Below, piece by piece: positions 1-5,623 of a stretch of 9,211 bases of DNA; the first letter of the stretch is position 1, and every line of letters begins with the position of its first letter. Both the position numbers and the translations under genes were made by a program. The notes under the pieces were generated by a model. The model worked only from the letters and a program-made list of their open reading frames with translations. It had not been told where the DNA came from and did no database searches. Source of the DNA: Gammaproteobacteria bacterium (lineage in GTDB: Bacteria > Pseudomonadota > Gammaproteobacteria > Pseudomonadales > Pseudohongiellaceae); contig JAESUV010000204.1 of assembly GCA_016762975.1 (NCBI GenBank), positions 10,701-19,911 of the forward strand, written 5' to 3'.

Positions 1-401
1 GTGCGTAGGCGCTGGTCGGCTCGCAGTGTCTCGATAAGGAGCATCTCTTCGAATATACCAATGGCGCCTACGTAGTCTTCGGTATTGAGATAGTAGTTTG
101 TATAAAAGCTAAGCAGAGTGGATTTTTCAAAATCATTCATGCGGTCGAAGCGACGCTCACGAAGTTCATCTAACTCGATCTTTGCGCCCGCGTAATCCGG
201 CTCTTCTTCTTCATCGTCAGGTTGCAGCATCTCCTGAATTTCGGAAATGGCCCGCAGGACTGCCGGCCCTAGCGTACCTGAAGTTCTGGCTGCCGGTGGA
301 GCACGTTGTTCCTCGCCTGCATTTACGTATGTAAGAGGCAGCATGGCGACACTCATTACCGCCATAAGAAAGCCTAACTTAAGCATGTTATGTAGTCTCA
401 T
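1..401 (-). CDS. Exported TPR protein of the TonB2-type cluster, N-terminal part (cut by window edge)
   Basis: This frame opens with ATG at 401 and stays open to base 1, giving 133 codons of an incomplete gene. Residues 1-28 look like a signal peptide: a basic start (MRLHNMLK), a hydrophobic core and a likely cleavage after YVNA. An acidic linker (DDEEEEPD, about residue 64-71) follows. Then comes a helical stretch ending in NTEDYVGAIGIFEEML, which resembles a tetratricopeptide repeat helix pair. Its Shine-Dalgarno GAGGAG is formed by the last two sense codons of tonB, and only 6 bases separate the tonB stop from this ATG, so translation is probably coupled. TPR proteins in this position are known from TonB2/TtpC operons and are thought to act as periplasmic partners of the energy-transduction complex. 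The exact role and the C-terminal repeats cannot be judged here. The family call is inferred mainly from context and a partial repeat. Confidence 0.8.
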   Translation of the reverse strand, partial: MRLHNMLKLGFLMAVMSVAMLPLTYVNAGEEQRAPPAARTSGTLGPAVLRAISEIQEMLQPDDEEEEPDYAGAKIELDELRERRFDRMNDFEKSTLLSFYTNYYLNTEDYVGAIGIFEEMLLIETLRADQRLR

Positions 402-407
402 TATTAA

Positions 408-1025
408 TTACTCCTCGAGCTCATAGCGGAACACATACTGTACATCTTCCACAGGAACGCCTTGTCCATCGACAACGCGTGGCTGGAATTTAAATCTACC
501 AGCGGCGCGGATTGACGCCCGATCGAACATTGAAGAAGGTTCAGCATCTATTACAATAATTGAGTCTTCTACAACATTACCAAGACCATTCACGGTAAAA
601 CTCACTAAGCACCATCCTTCAATTCCACGCTGTGCAGCACGAGTAGGATATTGAGGAGCGATAGCAACAAGTGGCAACATGTCTCCATCGGTTGCCGATA
701 TAGATGCATTGCTCAGTTGAAGTCCGATATCTAATTGTATTGATGAGCGCTCAATGTTAAGAGACGGACCATCAGATAGGTTTACCTGGCGCTCAGGAAT
801 ATCTTCAACAACTTCAGTGTCATCTTGAATTGGTTCTGGCTTGTCGATTTCTTCGATAACTTCCAGAACGATCTCTGGCATTGTTGCATCGACAATTTTA
901 ATCACGGTAACGCGTTGATCGAGATCTGAGCCCGTTGCGATCAAAGCCTGCATAAAATAGAACAATCCCAAAGTGATGCCGGCTGCCATTACCATGGATA
1001 CAGCCCATCTAATTAATACCATCAT
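408..1025 (-). CDS. tonB: TonB energy transducer, TonB2-like
   Basis: The product (205 aa) should span the periplasm and pass energy from the ExbB/ExbD channel to TonB-dependent outer-membrane receptors. Residues 4-30 form one N-terminal membrane anchor. Residues about 50-80 are an acidic linker with few prolines (KPEP, EDIPE). Residues about 118-205 are the TonB C-terminal domain, with the typical APQYPTRAAQRGIEGW start, a central FTVNGLGNVVEDSIIV strand pair, the FDRASIRAAGRFKFQPR helix and strand, and a closing VQYVFRYELEE. The length suits TonB2-type proteins, which are shorter than E. coli TonB. The anchor contains no histidine, unlike the E. coli anchor. A single cysteine sits at residue 139. 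The first ATG at 1025 is preferred because GGAGG lies 8 bases upstream inside the exbD end; a second ATG follows directly. The gap to exbD is 3 bp. Confidence 0.95.
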   Translation of the reverse strand: MMVLIRWAVSMVMAAGITLGLFYFMQALIATGSDLDQRVTVIKIVDATMPEIVLEVIEEIDKPEPIQDDTEVVEDIPERQVNLSDGPSLNIERSSIQLDIGLQLSNASISATDGDMLPLVAIAPQYPTRAAQRGIEGWCLVSFTVNGLGNVVEDSIIVIDAEPSSMFDRASIRAAGRFKFQPRVVDGQGVPVEDVQYVFRYELEE

Positions 1026-1028
1026 AGT

Positions 1029-1436
1029 CTATGCCTCCGCTGCAATTGATACGTCGGAAATGTTCGCTTCTCTGGCTGCCCCTAGAATAAGCATTACCTG
1101 CTCATTGTTCGCCGCTGCGTCTGCTTGAATTATCAGAGCTGAATTAGGAGCATCAGCTAGTCTTAATTCAAAACGCGAGCGTATAAATCGAGGGTCAACC
1201 TGATCGCCATCGATCCAGATATCTCCGTTCGGTCCTATTGCGATAAGTATTAGGTCCCCTTTCTTACTTTCAGCGGTCGAGGCTTCTGGCCTAGTGATGT
1301 CAATTCCCGCTTCGGTGACGAACACCGAGGTAACAATAAAAAAGATTAGAAGGATAAAAACAACATCGAGCATTGGAGTGAGGTCAATCTCACCTGCGTC
1401 TTCTTCATCCTTCCTTTTCATTAAACCTGATTTCAT
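1029..1436 (-). CDS. exbD: ExbD/TolR-type biopolymer transport protein
   Basis: ExbD sits as a dimer inside the ExbB pore and carries the protonatable residue of the motor. The 135-aa product has a short charged cytoplasmic tail (KRKDEEDAGE) and one membrane helix at about residues 22-42 (LDVVFILLIFFIVTSVFV). The rest is a periplasmic domain of ExbD/TolR type. Asp24 in the signature DLTPMLDVVF corresponds to the essential membrane aspartate (Asp25 of E. coli ExbD). I chose ATG at 1436: it has AAGGTGA just upstream, whereas the longer option opens with TTG at 1454 and would absorb that ribosome site as codons. An ATG at 1421 is a third, less supported choice. The gene is 3 bp from tonB and about 90 bp from exbB; that gap contains a strong hairpin. 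Confidence 0.95.
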   Translation of the reverse strand: MKSGLMKRKDEEDAGEIDLTPMLDVVFILLIFFIVTSVFVTEAGIDITRPEASTAESKKGDLILIAIGPNGDIWIDGDQVDPRFIRSRFELRLADAPNSALIIQADAAANNEQVMLILGAAREANISDVSIAAEA

Positions 1437-1440
1437 TATT

Positions 1441-1447
1441 TCACCTT
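1441..1447 (-). promoter_or_regulatory. Ribosome binding site deciding the exbD start
   Basis: The minus strand reads AAGGTGA followed by AATA and ATG at 1436. This close match to the anti-Shine-Dalgarno consensus favours 1436 over the in-frame TTG at 1454, whose upstream bases show no purine-rich site. Confidence 0.65.
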
Positions 1448-1484
1448 GACTCAAATAATTCCGATCAAAATAGTAAACACTAAT

Positions 1485-1519
1485 GACGGATCAAGCTCTT
1501 AATCAAAGCTTGATCCGTC
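1485..1519 (-). repeat. Perfect 13-bp inverted repeat (stem-loop) between exbB and exbD
   Basis: GACGGATCAAGCT at 1485-1497 is the exact reverse complement of AGCTTGATCCGTC at 1507-1519, with a 9-nt loop. The arm begins 7 bases after the exbB stop and ends about 37 bases before the exbD ribosome site. The minus-strand bases after the stem (ATTAGTGTTTACTATTTTG) have no uninterrupted T run, so a classic terminator is unlikely. A role as an mRNA 3'-end protector or partial attenuator that sets exbB above exbD expression is an inference. Confidence 0.85.
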
Positions 1520-1526
1520 TAGGTAG

Positions 1527-2057
1527 TTAGTTGCTCAACGGTAAGTGGTCTTCAAGCAGTTCCATATCGCGGTCAACTTTCGCCTTTAAATAATTAGAAG
1601 CAAAAATTCCTGATATGGCACCTACCATTCCCGCCATTGTTGGAATGGTTGCCATAGACACTCCACCCGCCATTGACTTCGCATCACCACCACCGGTGAC
1701 GGCCATTATGAAAAATACATTAATCATGCCAGTCACCGTTCCAATCAGCCCAAGCAGAGGGCAGATGGTTACGAGTACTTCTATGATCGGCAGCGTGTTT
1801 CGCACGTCCAATGAAATTTTGGAAATCATCATGGTGCGAATTTGATGCGCACTCCAAGACTTCGTATCTGTACGCACATTCCATGCAGCCAATGTATTCT
1901 TCACATTGGCCTTATGGGTAGTATTTATATACCAGATTCTCTCGAATATCAGCGACCACTTCACTAATAGAAGCATGGCGATGATGTTAAGCACCGGCCC
2001 GCCACGCTCCATGAAGAGAGTCACAGAATCAGTAATATCCAGAAACGCAAAATACAT
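1527..2057 (-). CDS. exbB: ExbB-type proton channel protein (ExbB2-like)
   Basis: ExbB forms the pentameric inner-membrane channel that, with ExbD, powers TonB. The 176-aa product has three predicted membrane helices: about 19-38, 92-120 and 134-155. The core signature ICPLLGLIGTVTGMINVFF is present. Thr107 and Thr140 sit where E. coli ExbB has pore residues Thr148 and Thr181, so a working proton path is likely. It lacks the long cytoplasmic insertions and N-terminal extension of E. coli ExbB, as expected for the short ExbB2 subtype. The start at 2057 is preceded by AGAGGAAG about 7 bases upstream. It follows the ttpC-like gene by 22 bp and precedes exbD by 90 bp. The pairing with exbD and tonB excludes a TolQ or MotA assignment with good confidence. 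Confidence 0.95.
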   Translation of the reverse strand: MYFAFLDITDSVTLFMERGGPVLNIIAMLLLVKWSLIFERIWYINTTHKANVKNTLAAWNVRTDTKSWSAHQIRTMMISKISLDVRNTLPIIEVLVTICPLLGLIGTVTGMINVFFIMAVTGGGDAKSMAGGVSMATIPTMAGMVGAISGIFASNYLKAKVDRDMELLEDHLPLSN

Positions 2058-2079
2058 AGTATCTTCCTCTGCTTACTGG

Positions 2080-3474
2080 TTAGCGATTCGCGTTCGCAGA
2101 CTGTTCAGCTTTCTGCGCGATCATGCCAGTAGCCTGTTCTTCCAGGATATGGATGATGTTGTCAGCGCGACTCTTCACTACTGTGTGCATAAAGATAGTA
2201 GGAATCGCCACAACAATACCGAGTACAGTCGTCATCAATGCCGATGAAATACCGCCGGCCATGATTGTCGGATCACCTGCACCGTATACAGTAATCTGCT
2301 GGAACACCGTAATCATACCGGTAACCGTACCAAGCAAACCGCCGAGTGGCGCAATGGTAGCAATCATCTTAATCAAGGTAAGCATGCTCTCTAGCGCTGG
2401 CGTTTCTTGTAGAATCGCTTCACCAAGCTTTAACTCCAACGTTTCAGTGTCAGCATTTGGATTTGACTCAGCCACTAACAAGACTCTACCCAGTGGGTTG
2501 TTCTTCGATGCTTTGCCGCCCTTAAGCTGACTACGCACTTTAATTGAAACAAGAGTCAATATAAGTAGTCGCAGGAATCCAATTAAGATACCAACAATAC
2601 CTACGCCAATAATAATAAAACCAATGGTGCCAGAATTATTTCTAACCTGCTCTTCTACAGATGGGAAATTAACTAGGTTAGCCATTACCTGACCACCTAC
2701 ACCACCGGTCGGGTCGATACCGACTTTAGTAAAGCCGCTGGTCGAATTCTCTAAGGCTAGTGCAGCACTCAGAAGACCCGCATCTGGTTGACGAGGAAGC
2801 ACTTGAAGATGGCCGATATCGCCGTCGTAGCTCAGGTACTCACCTTCTGAAACCGCATTGAAATTACCGATACGTGTGATGCTACGGTTAACAGTATCTC
2901 CGTTCGGCAATGACACATCGGCGTTGTAGGTAGAAACACGTGCAGACTCAACAACTTCTTGCTGCATGTAGAACCAGAAGCGCTCTATTTCTTCTGGATT
3001 CAACTGCTCGATAGTACTGCCTGCTTTCGCGATGAATTCTTCAATAAATTCAGAGCGACCAGGATATTGTGCACTGATCAGTGAATTTTCGAAGTTGCTC
3101 AGAAAATCCCCCGCCACGCCTTGCAGTGTGCCGAAAAGCTCGTTCAAGTCACCACGACGGTCGCGTAGGATGTCGCGTTTGTCACGGATAATTATCTCGT
3201 TAGCTTCGAACTGATCACTAAGATCCGATTGCGTTTGCTCTTGCTCAACAATGCGTTCGTTAGTGGTGTCGAGAATCTGTTGCTGGCGATTCGCGTTCTG
3301 TTCGAATTCCTGCTGCCGCTGAACATACTCAGCCGACTCAGCAATGCGATCGTTCTCAACCAAGTCTAAAAGACCGGCAAGAGTAGTAGCGCCTTGCGCC
3401 AAAACAAGATTAGAAGTCAGTCCAAGCAGACAAGCTGTAGCCGTTAGGCCGGTAATCTTAAGTAGGTTTTTCAT
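2080..3474 (-). CDS. ttpC: TtpC-like MotA/TolQ/ExbB proton channel protein with periplasmic coiled-coil domain
   Basis: This 464-aa protein matches the layout of TtpC, the extra ExbB-family subunit required by Vibrio TonB2 systems. Residues 1-26 are a signal peptide (cleavage likely after LVLA). Residues about 45-115 are a charged, Gln/Glu-rich coiled coil. Residues about 120-275 form a periplasmic domain resembling the neighbouring DUF3450 protein. Membrane helices lie at about 282-310, 365-392 and 410-431. The ExbB signature APLGGLLGTVTGMITVF holds Thr383, and Thr416 falls at the second pore threonine position, so the channel core looks intact. The ATG overlaps the upstream stop as ATGA, with GGAGGTG 5 bases before it, a sign of translational coupling. 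How it joins ExbB and ExbD cannot be read from sequence. The symbol is given by architecture and synteny, not by an alignment. Confidence 0.9.
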   Translation of the reverse strand: MKNLLKITGLTATACLLGLTSNLVLAQGATTLAGLLDLVENDRIAESAEYVQRQQEFEQNANRQQQILDTTNERIVEQEQTQSDLSDQFEANEIIIRDKRDILRDRRGDLNELFGTLQGVAGDFLSNFENSLISAQYPGRSEFIEEFIAKAGSTIEQLNPEEIERFWFYMQQEVVESARVSTYNADVSLPNGDTVNRSITRIGNFNAVSEGEYLSYDGDIGHLQVLPRQPDAGLLSAALALENSTSGFTKVGIDPTGGVGGQVMANLVNFPSVEEQVRNNSGTIGFIIIGVGIVGILIGFLRLLILTLVSIKVRSQLKGGKASKNNPLGRVLLVAESNPNADTETLELKLGEAILQETPALESMLTLIKMIATIAPLGGLLGTVTGMITVFQQITVYGAGDPTIMAGGISSALMTTVLGIVVAIPTIFMHTVVKSRADNIIHILEEQATGMIAQKAEQSANANR

Positions 3475-4274
3475 TGTGCCACCTCCGGAGCCAATACAGG
3501 CAGTTCAATGATTTTTGGTGCATCCAAGTTTGATGCTACACGGATAGCAGTCTGTACTGCCGTTCTGTATTCGCCGGCGGGTAATTCAACCCATTGCCGC
3601 GCATTATTGTCCCACGCTCCAGTAACCTGACGGTCAGTGGTTTGATACATCAACGCTACACGTCCGATTCGAACGATACTCACATCACGTTCAGAACCGT
3701 CAATAACGATGGTATCTGGATAAGTTGAATTGGTGCGGCCGTAGGTCGCCTCTGTTTGGTAAATCACTAGGACTTGACGAAACTTCTCCGCGATGGAGAC
3801 ATCGGGATTGTCGATGGCGTCTCTAGCAAACTGAAGTCGGTTGGCACGTTCATCAACTTGGAAGGGATAGTCCAGCTCGACGAATTGCTCGATGCTGGAA
3901 AGCATCTTCTCCATTAGTAGTGGAATCTCTCGCGTGATCGATTCAACGCTTGCAATAGACTCATCCAGAGTATCGATGTTCTCTTCCTGGATAGAGACTG
4001 ACTTGCGAAAACCTGCATTCAGCACGAGTAGTGCCTCTAATGCGTCATTCTGTCGCTTAAAATTTTCAAAAGTAGAGCTTGTTGAATTTGCTAAACGGTT
4101 AATTTCTTCCTGCGCTGCAGCGGCTTCAGTGTTTCTAGCCTCTATAACGTCCATAGCCTGATCAAGAATACTGCTATCTACGAGAATTTCCGCAGCTTGA
4201 GCCGAAGCCATGATGCAAGACATGAGTAATGCTAGAGCAGTCATACTCATATTTGTAATTCGACGGTTTTTCAT
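3471..4274 (-). CDS. DUF3450 family exported protein, first gene of the TonB operon
   Basis: The 267-aa product begins with a signal peptide (basic MKNRR, hydrophobic core 10-22, cleavage likely after ASAQA at 27). Cys20 after LMS is a weak lipobox alternative. Residues about 35-135 are strongly helical and probably coiled coil (EARNTEAAAAQEEINRLA; LDESIASVESITREIPLL). The second half contains LDYPF at 134-138 and SIVRIGR at 199-205, marks I associate with DUF3450 proteins, which precede ttpC in TonB2-type operons. Its biochemical role is not established; a periplasmic scaffold or regulator for the channel is a reasonable inference. AGGA lies 6 bases before ATG 4274. The stop overlaps the ttpC start by 4 bp. 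The long gap upstream marks it as the first gene of the operon. Confidence 0.88.
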   Translation of the reverse strand: MKNRRITNMSMTALALLMSCIMASAQAAEILVDSSILDQAMDVIEARNTEAAAAQEEINRLANSTSSTFENFKRQNDALEALLVLNAGFRKSVSIQEENIDTLDESIASVESITREIPLLMEKMLSSIEQFVELDYPFQVDERANRLQFARDAIDNPDVSIAEKFRQVLVIYQTEATYGRTNSTYPDTIVIDGSERDVSIVRIGRVALMYQTTDRQVTGAWDNNARQWVELPAGEYRTAVQTAIRVASNLDAPKIIELPVLAPEVAQ

Positions 4275-4390
4275 GTGCCATCCTATTTTCTTGTTAAATA
4301 ATCAGATCCGAACTATCAAGTTTTTGCTGCAAATCAAAAATTCAGCAATAACTAGTTCAGACACGACAAACTATTTTTTCTGAGTGCCAG

Positions 4391-4412
4391 CTAACTAACA
4401 CCTAACACCTAA
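4391..4412. repeat. Tandem heptamer CTAACAC x2 flanked by CTAA
   Basis: CTAACAC at 4395-4401 is repeated at 4402-4408, with an extra CTAA on each side (4391-4394 and 4409-4412), making a repeated CTAA phase. It lies about 120 bp upstream of the first TonB-operon gene and abuts the TAAAAT hexamer on the minus strand. It could be a binding site for a regulator or a chance low-complexity tract. Confidence 0.45.
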
Positions 4413-4455
4413 TTTTACTGTCTGAGAATTTCGTGATTTTTCTAAATCTCTCGTG

Positions 4456-4491
4456 ACCGACAGCTTTCCATGAAACAAAGCTCACCGACAG
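4456..4491. repeat. Direct repeat ACCGACAG x2 enclosing a short inverted repeat
   Basis: ACCGACAG occurs at 4456-4463 and again at 4484-4491, 28 bp apart. Between them AGCTTT (4462-4467) and AAAGCT (4477-4482) are reverse complements with a 9-nt loop. The arrangement looks like a regulator site, but the units are short and no known operator matches. Confidence 0.4.
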
Positions 4492-4504
4492 TTACCAATC
4501 TACC

Positions 4505-4523
4505 CAAACTCAAAAAGTTTGAG
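4505..4523. repeat. Overlapping inverted repeats CAAACT/AGTTTG and CTCAAA/TTTGAG
   Basis: CAAACT (4505-4510) pairs with AGTTTG (4516-4521), and CTCAAA (4509-4514) pairs with TTTGAG (4518-4523). The two pairings exclude each other. They may form a small hairpin or operator; such short AT-rich matches can also arise by chance. Confidence 0.4.
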
Positions 4524-4554
4524 ACGCTTCGTAACCAATCAATTCGCTTTACAA

Positions 4555-4574
4555 GTAGCTAAAAATATAGCTAC
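4555..4574. repeat. Inverted repeat GTAGCTA / TAGCTAC
   Basis: GTAGCTA at 4555-4561 and TAGCTAC at 4568-4574 are perfect reverse complements with a 6-nt A/T loop. No T run follows on either strand, which argues against a terminator and for an operator or leader hairpin. Confidence 0.5.
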
Positions 4575-4633
4575 CAAATAGTCCCTTAAATTCAGCGTTT
4601 TATGCATGAATTCGGGGTAAGACTATCACACAA

Positions 4634-4679
4634 CATCGCGCTTTTAGAACCTTTTAGATTAGAAAAGTTAAGCGCGATG
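4634..4679. repeat. 10-bp perfect inverted repeat with 26-nt loop
   Basis: CATCGCGCTT at 4634-4643 is the exact reverse complement of AAGCGCGATG at 4670-4679. Inside the loop, CTTTT (4651-4655) and AAAAG (4663-4667) can form a second stem. The GC-rich outer arm stands out in this AT-rich gap. No T tract follows on either strand. It lies 53 bp beyond the sucD terminator, so it may belong to a separate RNA, a leader, or a protein-binding site. Confidence 0.6.
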
Positions 4680-4732
4680 AGAGCGATGGCCGGAAGGAAG
4701 TAAAGAGTGCTCGCGAGGAGGAAAATACCAAG

Positions 4733-4757
4733 AAAAAACTGGTAGGAAAACTACCAG
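4733..4757 (-). terminator. Rho-independent terminator of the suc operon, overlapping the sucD stop
   Basis: On the minus strand CTGGTAG (4757-4751) and CTACCAG (4745-4739) pair perfectly around a TTTTC loop and are followed directly by six T residues (4738-4733). G-U pairs could extend the base of the stem. The last three bases of the first arm, TAG at 4753-4751, are the sucD stop codon. The plus strand lacks a T tract after the hairpin, so it acts in one direction only. Confidence 0.9.
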
Positions 4758-5623
4758 CCAGTTATTTCGGAGAGACCGCTGCCTATTTCAGCGAGTGAGC
4801 GAACGGTCTTCACTCCTGCATCTTGAAGTGCGGCAAATTTTTCGTCGGCTGTTCCCTTGCCGCCAGAAATTATAGCGCCAGCATGACCCATTCTTTTGCC
4901 TGCCGGCGCGGTTACACCAGCGATGTAGGCGACAACTGGCTTGCTCACATTGGCTTTAATATACGCGGCTGCTTCTTCTTCAGCAGTACCGCCTATTTCC
5001 CCAATCATTACAATGGCTTCAGTCTGCGCGTCTGCTTCAAAAAGCGCGAGTATGTCGATGAAATTAGAGCCTGGAATGGGGTCGCCACCAATACCAACGC
5101 AGGAGGATTGTCCGAAGCCATGATCGGTAGTCTGTTTAACAGCTTCATAGGTAAGCGTTCCGGAACGGGAAACAATACCAACTTTACCGGGCAGGTGAAT
5201 GTGTCCAGGCATGATGCCTATCTTACATTCGCCCGGGGTTATGACTCCCGGACAGTTAGGGCCAATTAATTGCACGCCTAGCTGGTCACAGCTTTCTTTC
5301 GCTACCAGCATGTCTAAAGTTGGAATACCTTCTGTAATACAGACAATTAATTTGATTCCAGAATTTGCCGCTTCGAGAATTGAATCTTTGCAGAATGCTG
5401 CGGGAACATAGATTACCGAAGCATCAGCGCCGGTTTCATCGAATGCTTGCTGCACCGTATTAAATACTGGCAAGTCGAGATGCACCTGACCACCTTTACC
5501 CGGCGTTACACCTCCCACCATTTTTGTGCCATATTCAATGGCTTGCTCGGAATGAAATGTACCTTGCGATCCGGTAAAGCCCTGACAGATTACTTTAGTG
5601 TTCTTGTCGATTAAAATGCTCAT
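4751..5623 (-). CDS. sucD: Succinyl-CoA synthetase (ADP-forming) subunit alpha
   Basis: SucD carries the CoA site and the phosphohistidine of succinyl-CoA synthetase, the TCA enzyme that interconverts succinyl-CoA and succinate with nucleotide phosphorylation. The 290-aa length matches the family. Residues 1-125 are the CoA-binding Rossmann domain, with GFTGSQGTFHSEQA at 15-28 and GGVTPGKGG at 37-45. Residues about 145-290 form the ligase domain, with CVGIGGDPIPGSNFID and the active-site KRMGHAGAIISGGKG. His247 there corresponds to the phosphorylated His246 of E. coli. The start ATG overlaps the sucC stop as ATGA, with GGAGGTG four bases upstream, so the two subunits are translationally coupled. 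The stop codon is built into the terminator stem. All key residues seem intact. Confidence 0.98.
   Translation of the reverse strand: MSILIDKNTKVICQGFTGSQGTFHSEQAIEYGTKMVGGVTPGKGGQVHLDLPVFNTVQQAFDETGADASVIYVPAAFCKDSILEAANSGIKLIVCITEGIPTLDMLVAKESCDQLGVQLIGPNCPGVITPGECKIGIMPGHIHLPGKVGIVSRSGTLTYEAVKQTTDHGFGQSSCVGIGGDPIPGSNFIDILALFEADAQTEAIVMIGEIGGTAEEEAAAYIKANVSKPVVAYIAGVTAPAGKRMGHAGAIISGGKGTADEKFAALQDAGVKTVRSLAEIGSGLSEITGW

Larger units (their letters stand above)
4275..4732. other. Intergenic control region between sucD and the TonB operon
   Basis: No open frame here has a convincing start, ribosome site and protein-like composition. The stretch should hold the promoter and leader of the minus-strand TonB operon. 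A minus-strand TAAAAT at 4412-4417 resembles a -10 box but has no acceptable -35 partner, so I do not call a promoter. I found no 19-bp Fur-box-like palindrome. Several repeats, listed separately, suggest operators or structured leader RNA. Functional assignment is open. Confidence 0.6.

Noticed and set aside
4290..4310. Fur-box-like half site TGATTAT on the minus strand
   Set aside because: The second half does not match the palindrome at all.
4287..4319. Possible promoter with TTGATA as -35 and TAACAA as -10 on the minus strand
   Set aside because: The -10 matches only half the consensus and transcription would begin almost at the ribosome site of the DUF3450 gene.
4321..4348. TTTTTG/CAAAAA and TTGCTG/CAGCAA inverted repeats upstream of the DUF3450 gene
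   Set aside because: Both are only 6 bp in A/T-rich DNA, exclude each other and could easily be chance.
4470..4562. Plus-strand 30-codon frame beginning MKQSSPTV in the intergenic region
   Set aside because: It has no ribosome site, overlaps several repeats and has no recognisable protein features.
4541..4609. Minus-strand 22-codon frame beginning MHKTLNL
   Set aside because: No ribosome site precedes it and it runs through the GTAGCTA hairpin; it looks like chance.
4676..4732. Purine-rich plus-strand stretch with GGAGGA, resembling a ribosome site
   Set aside because: No plausible plus-strand gene follows; the sequence downstream is the antisense of sucD.
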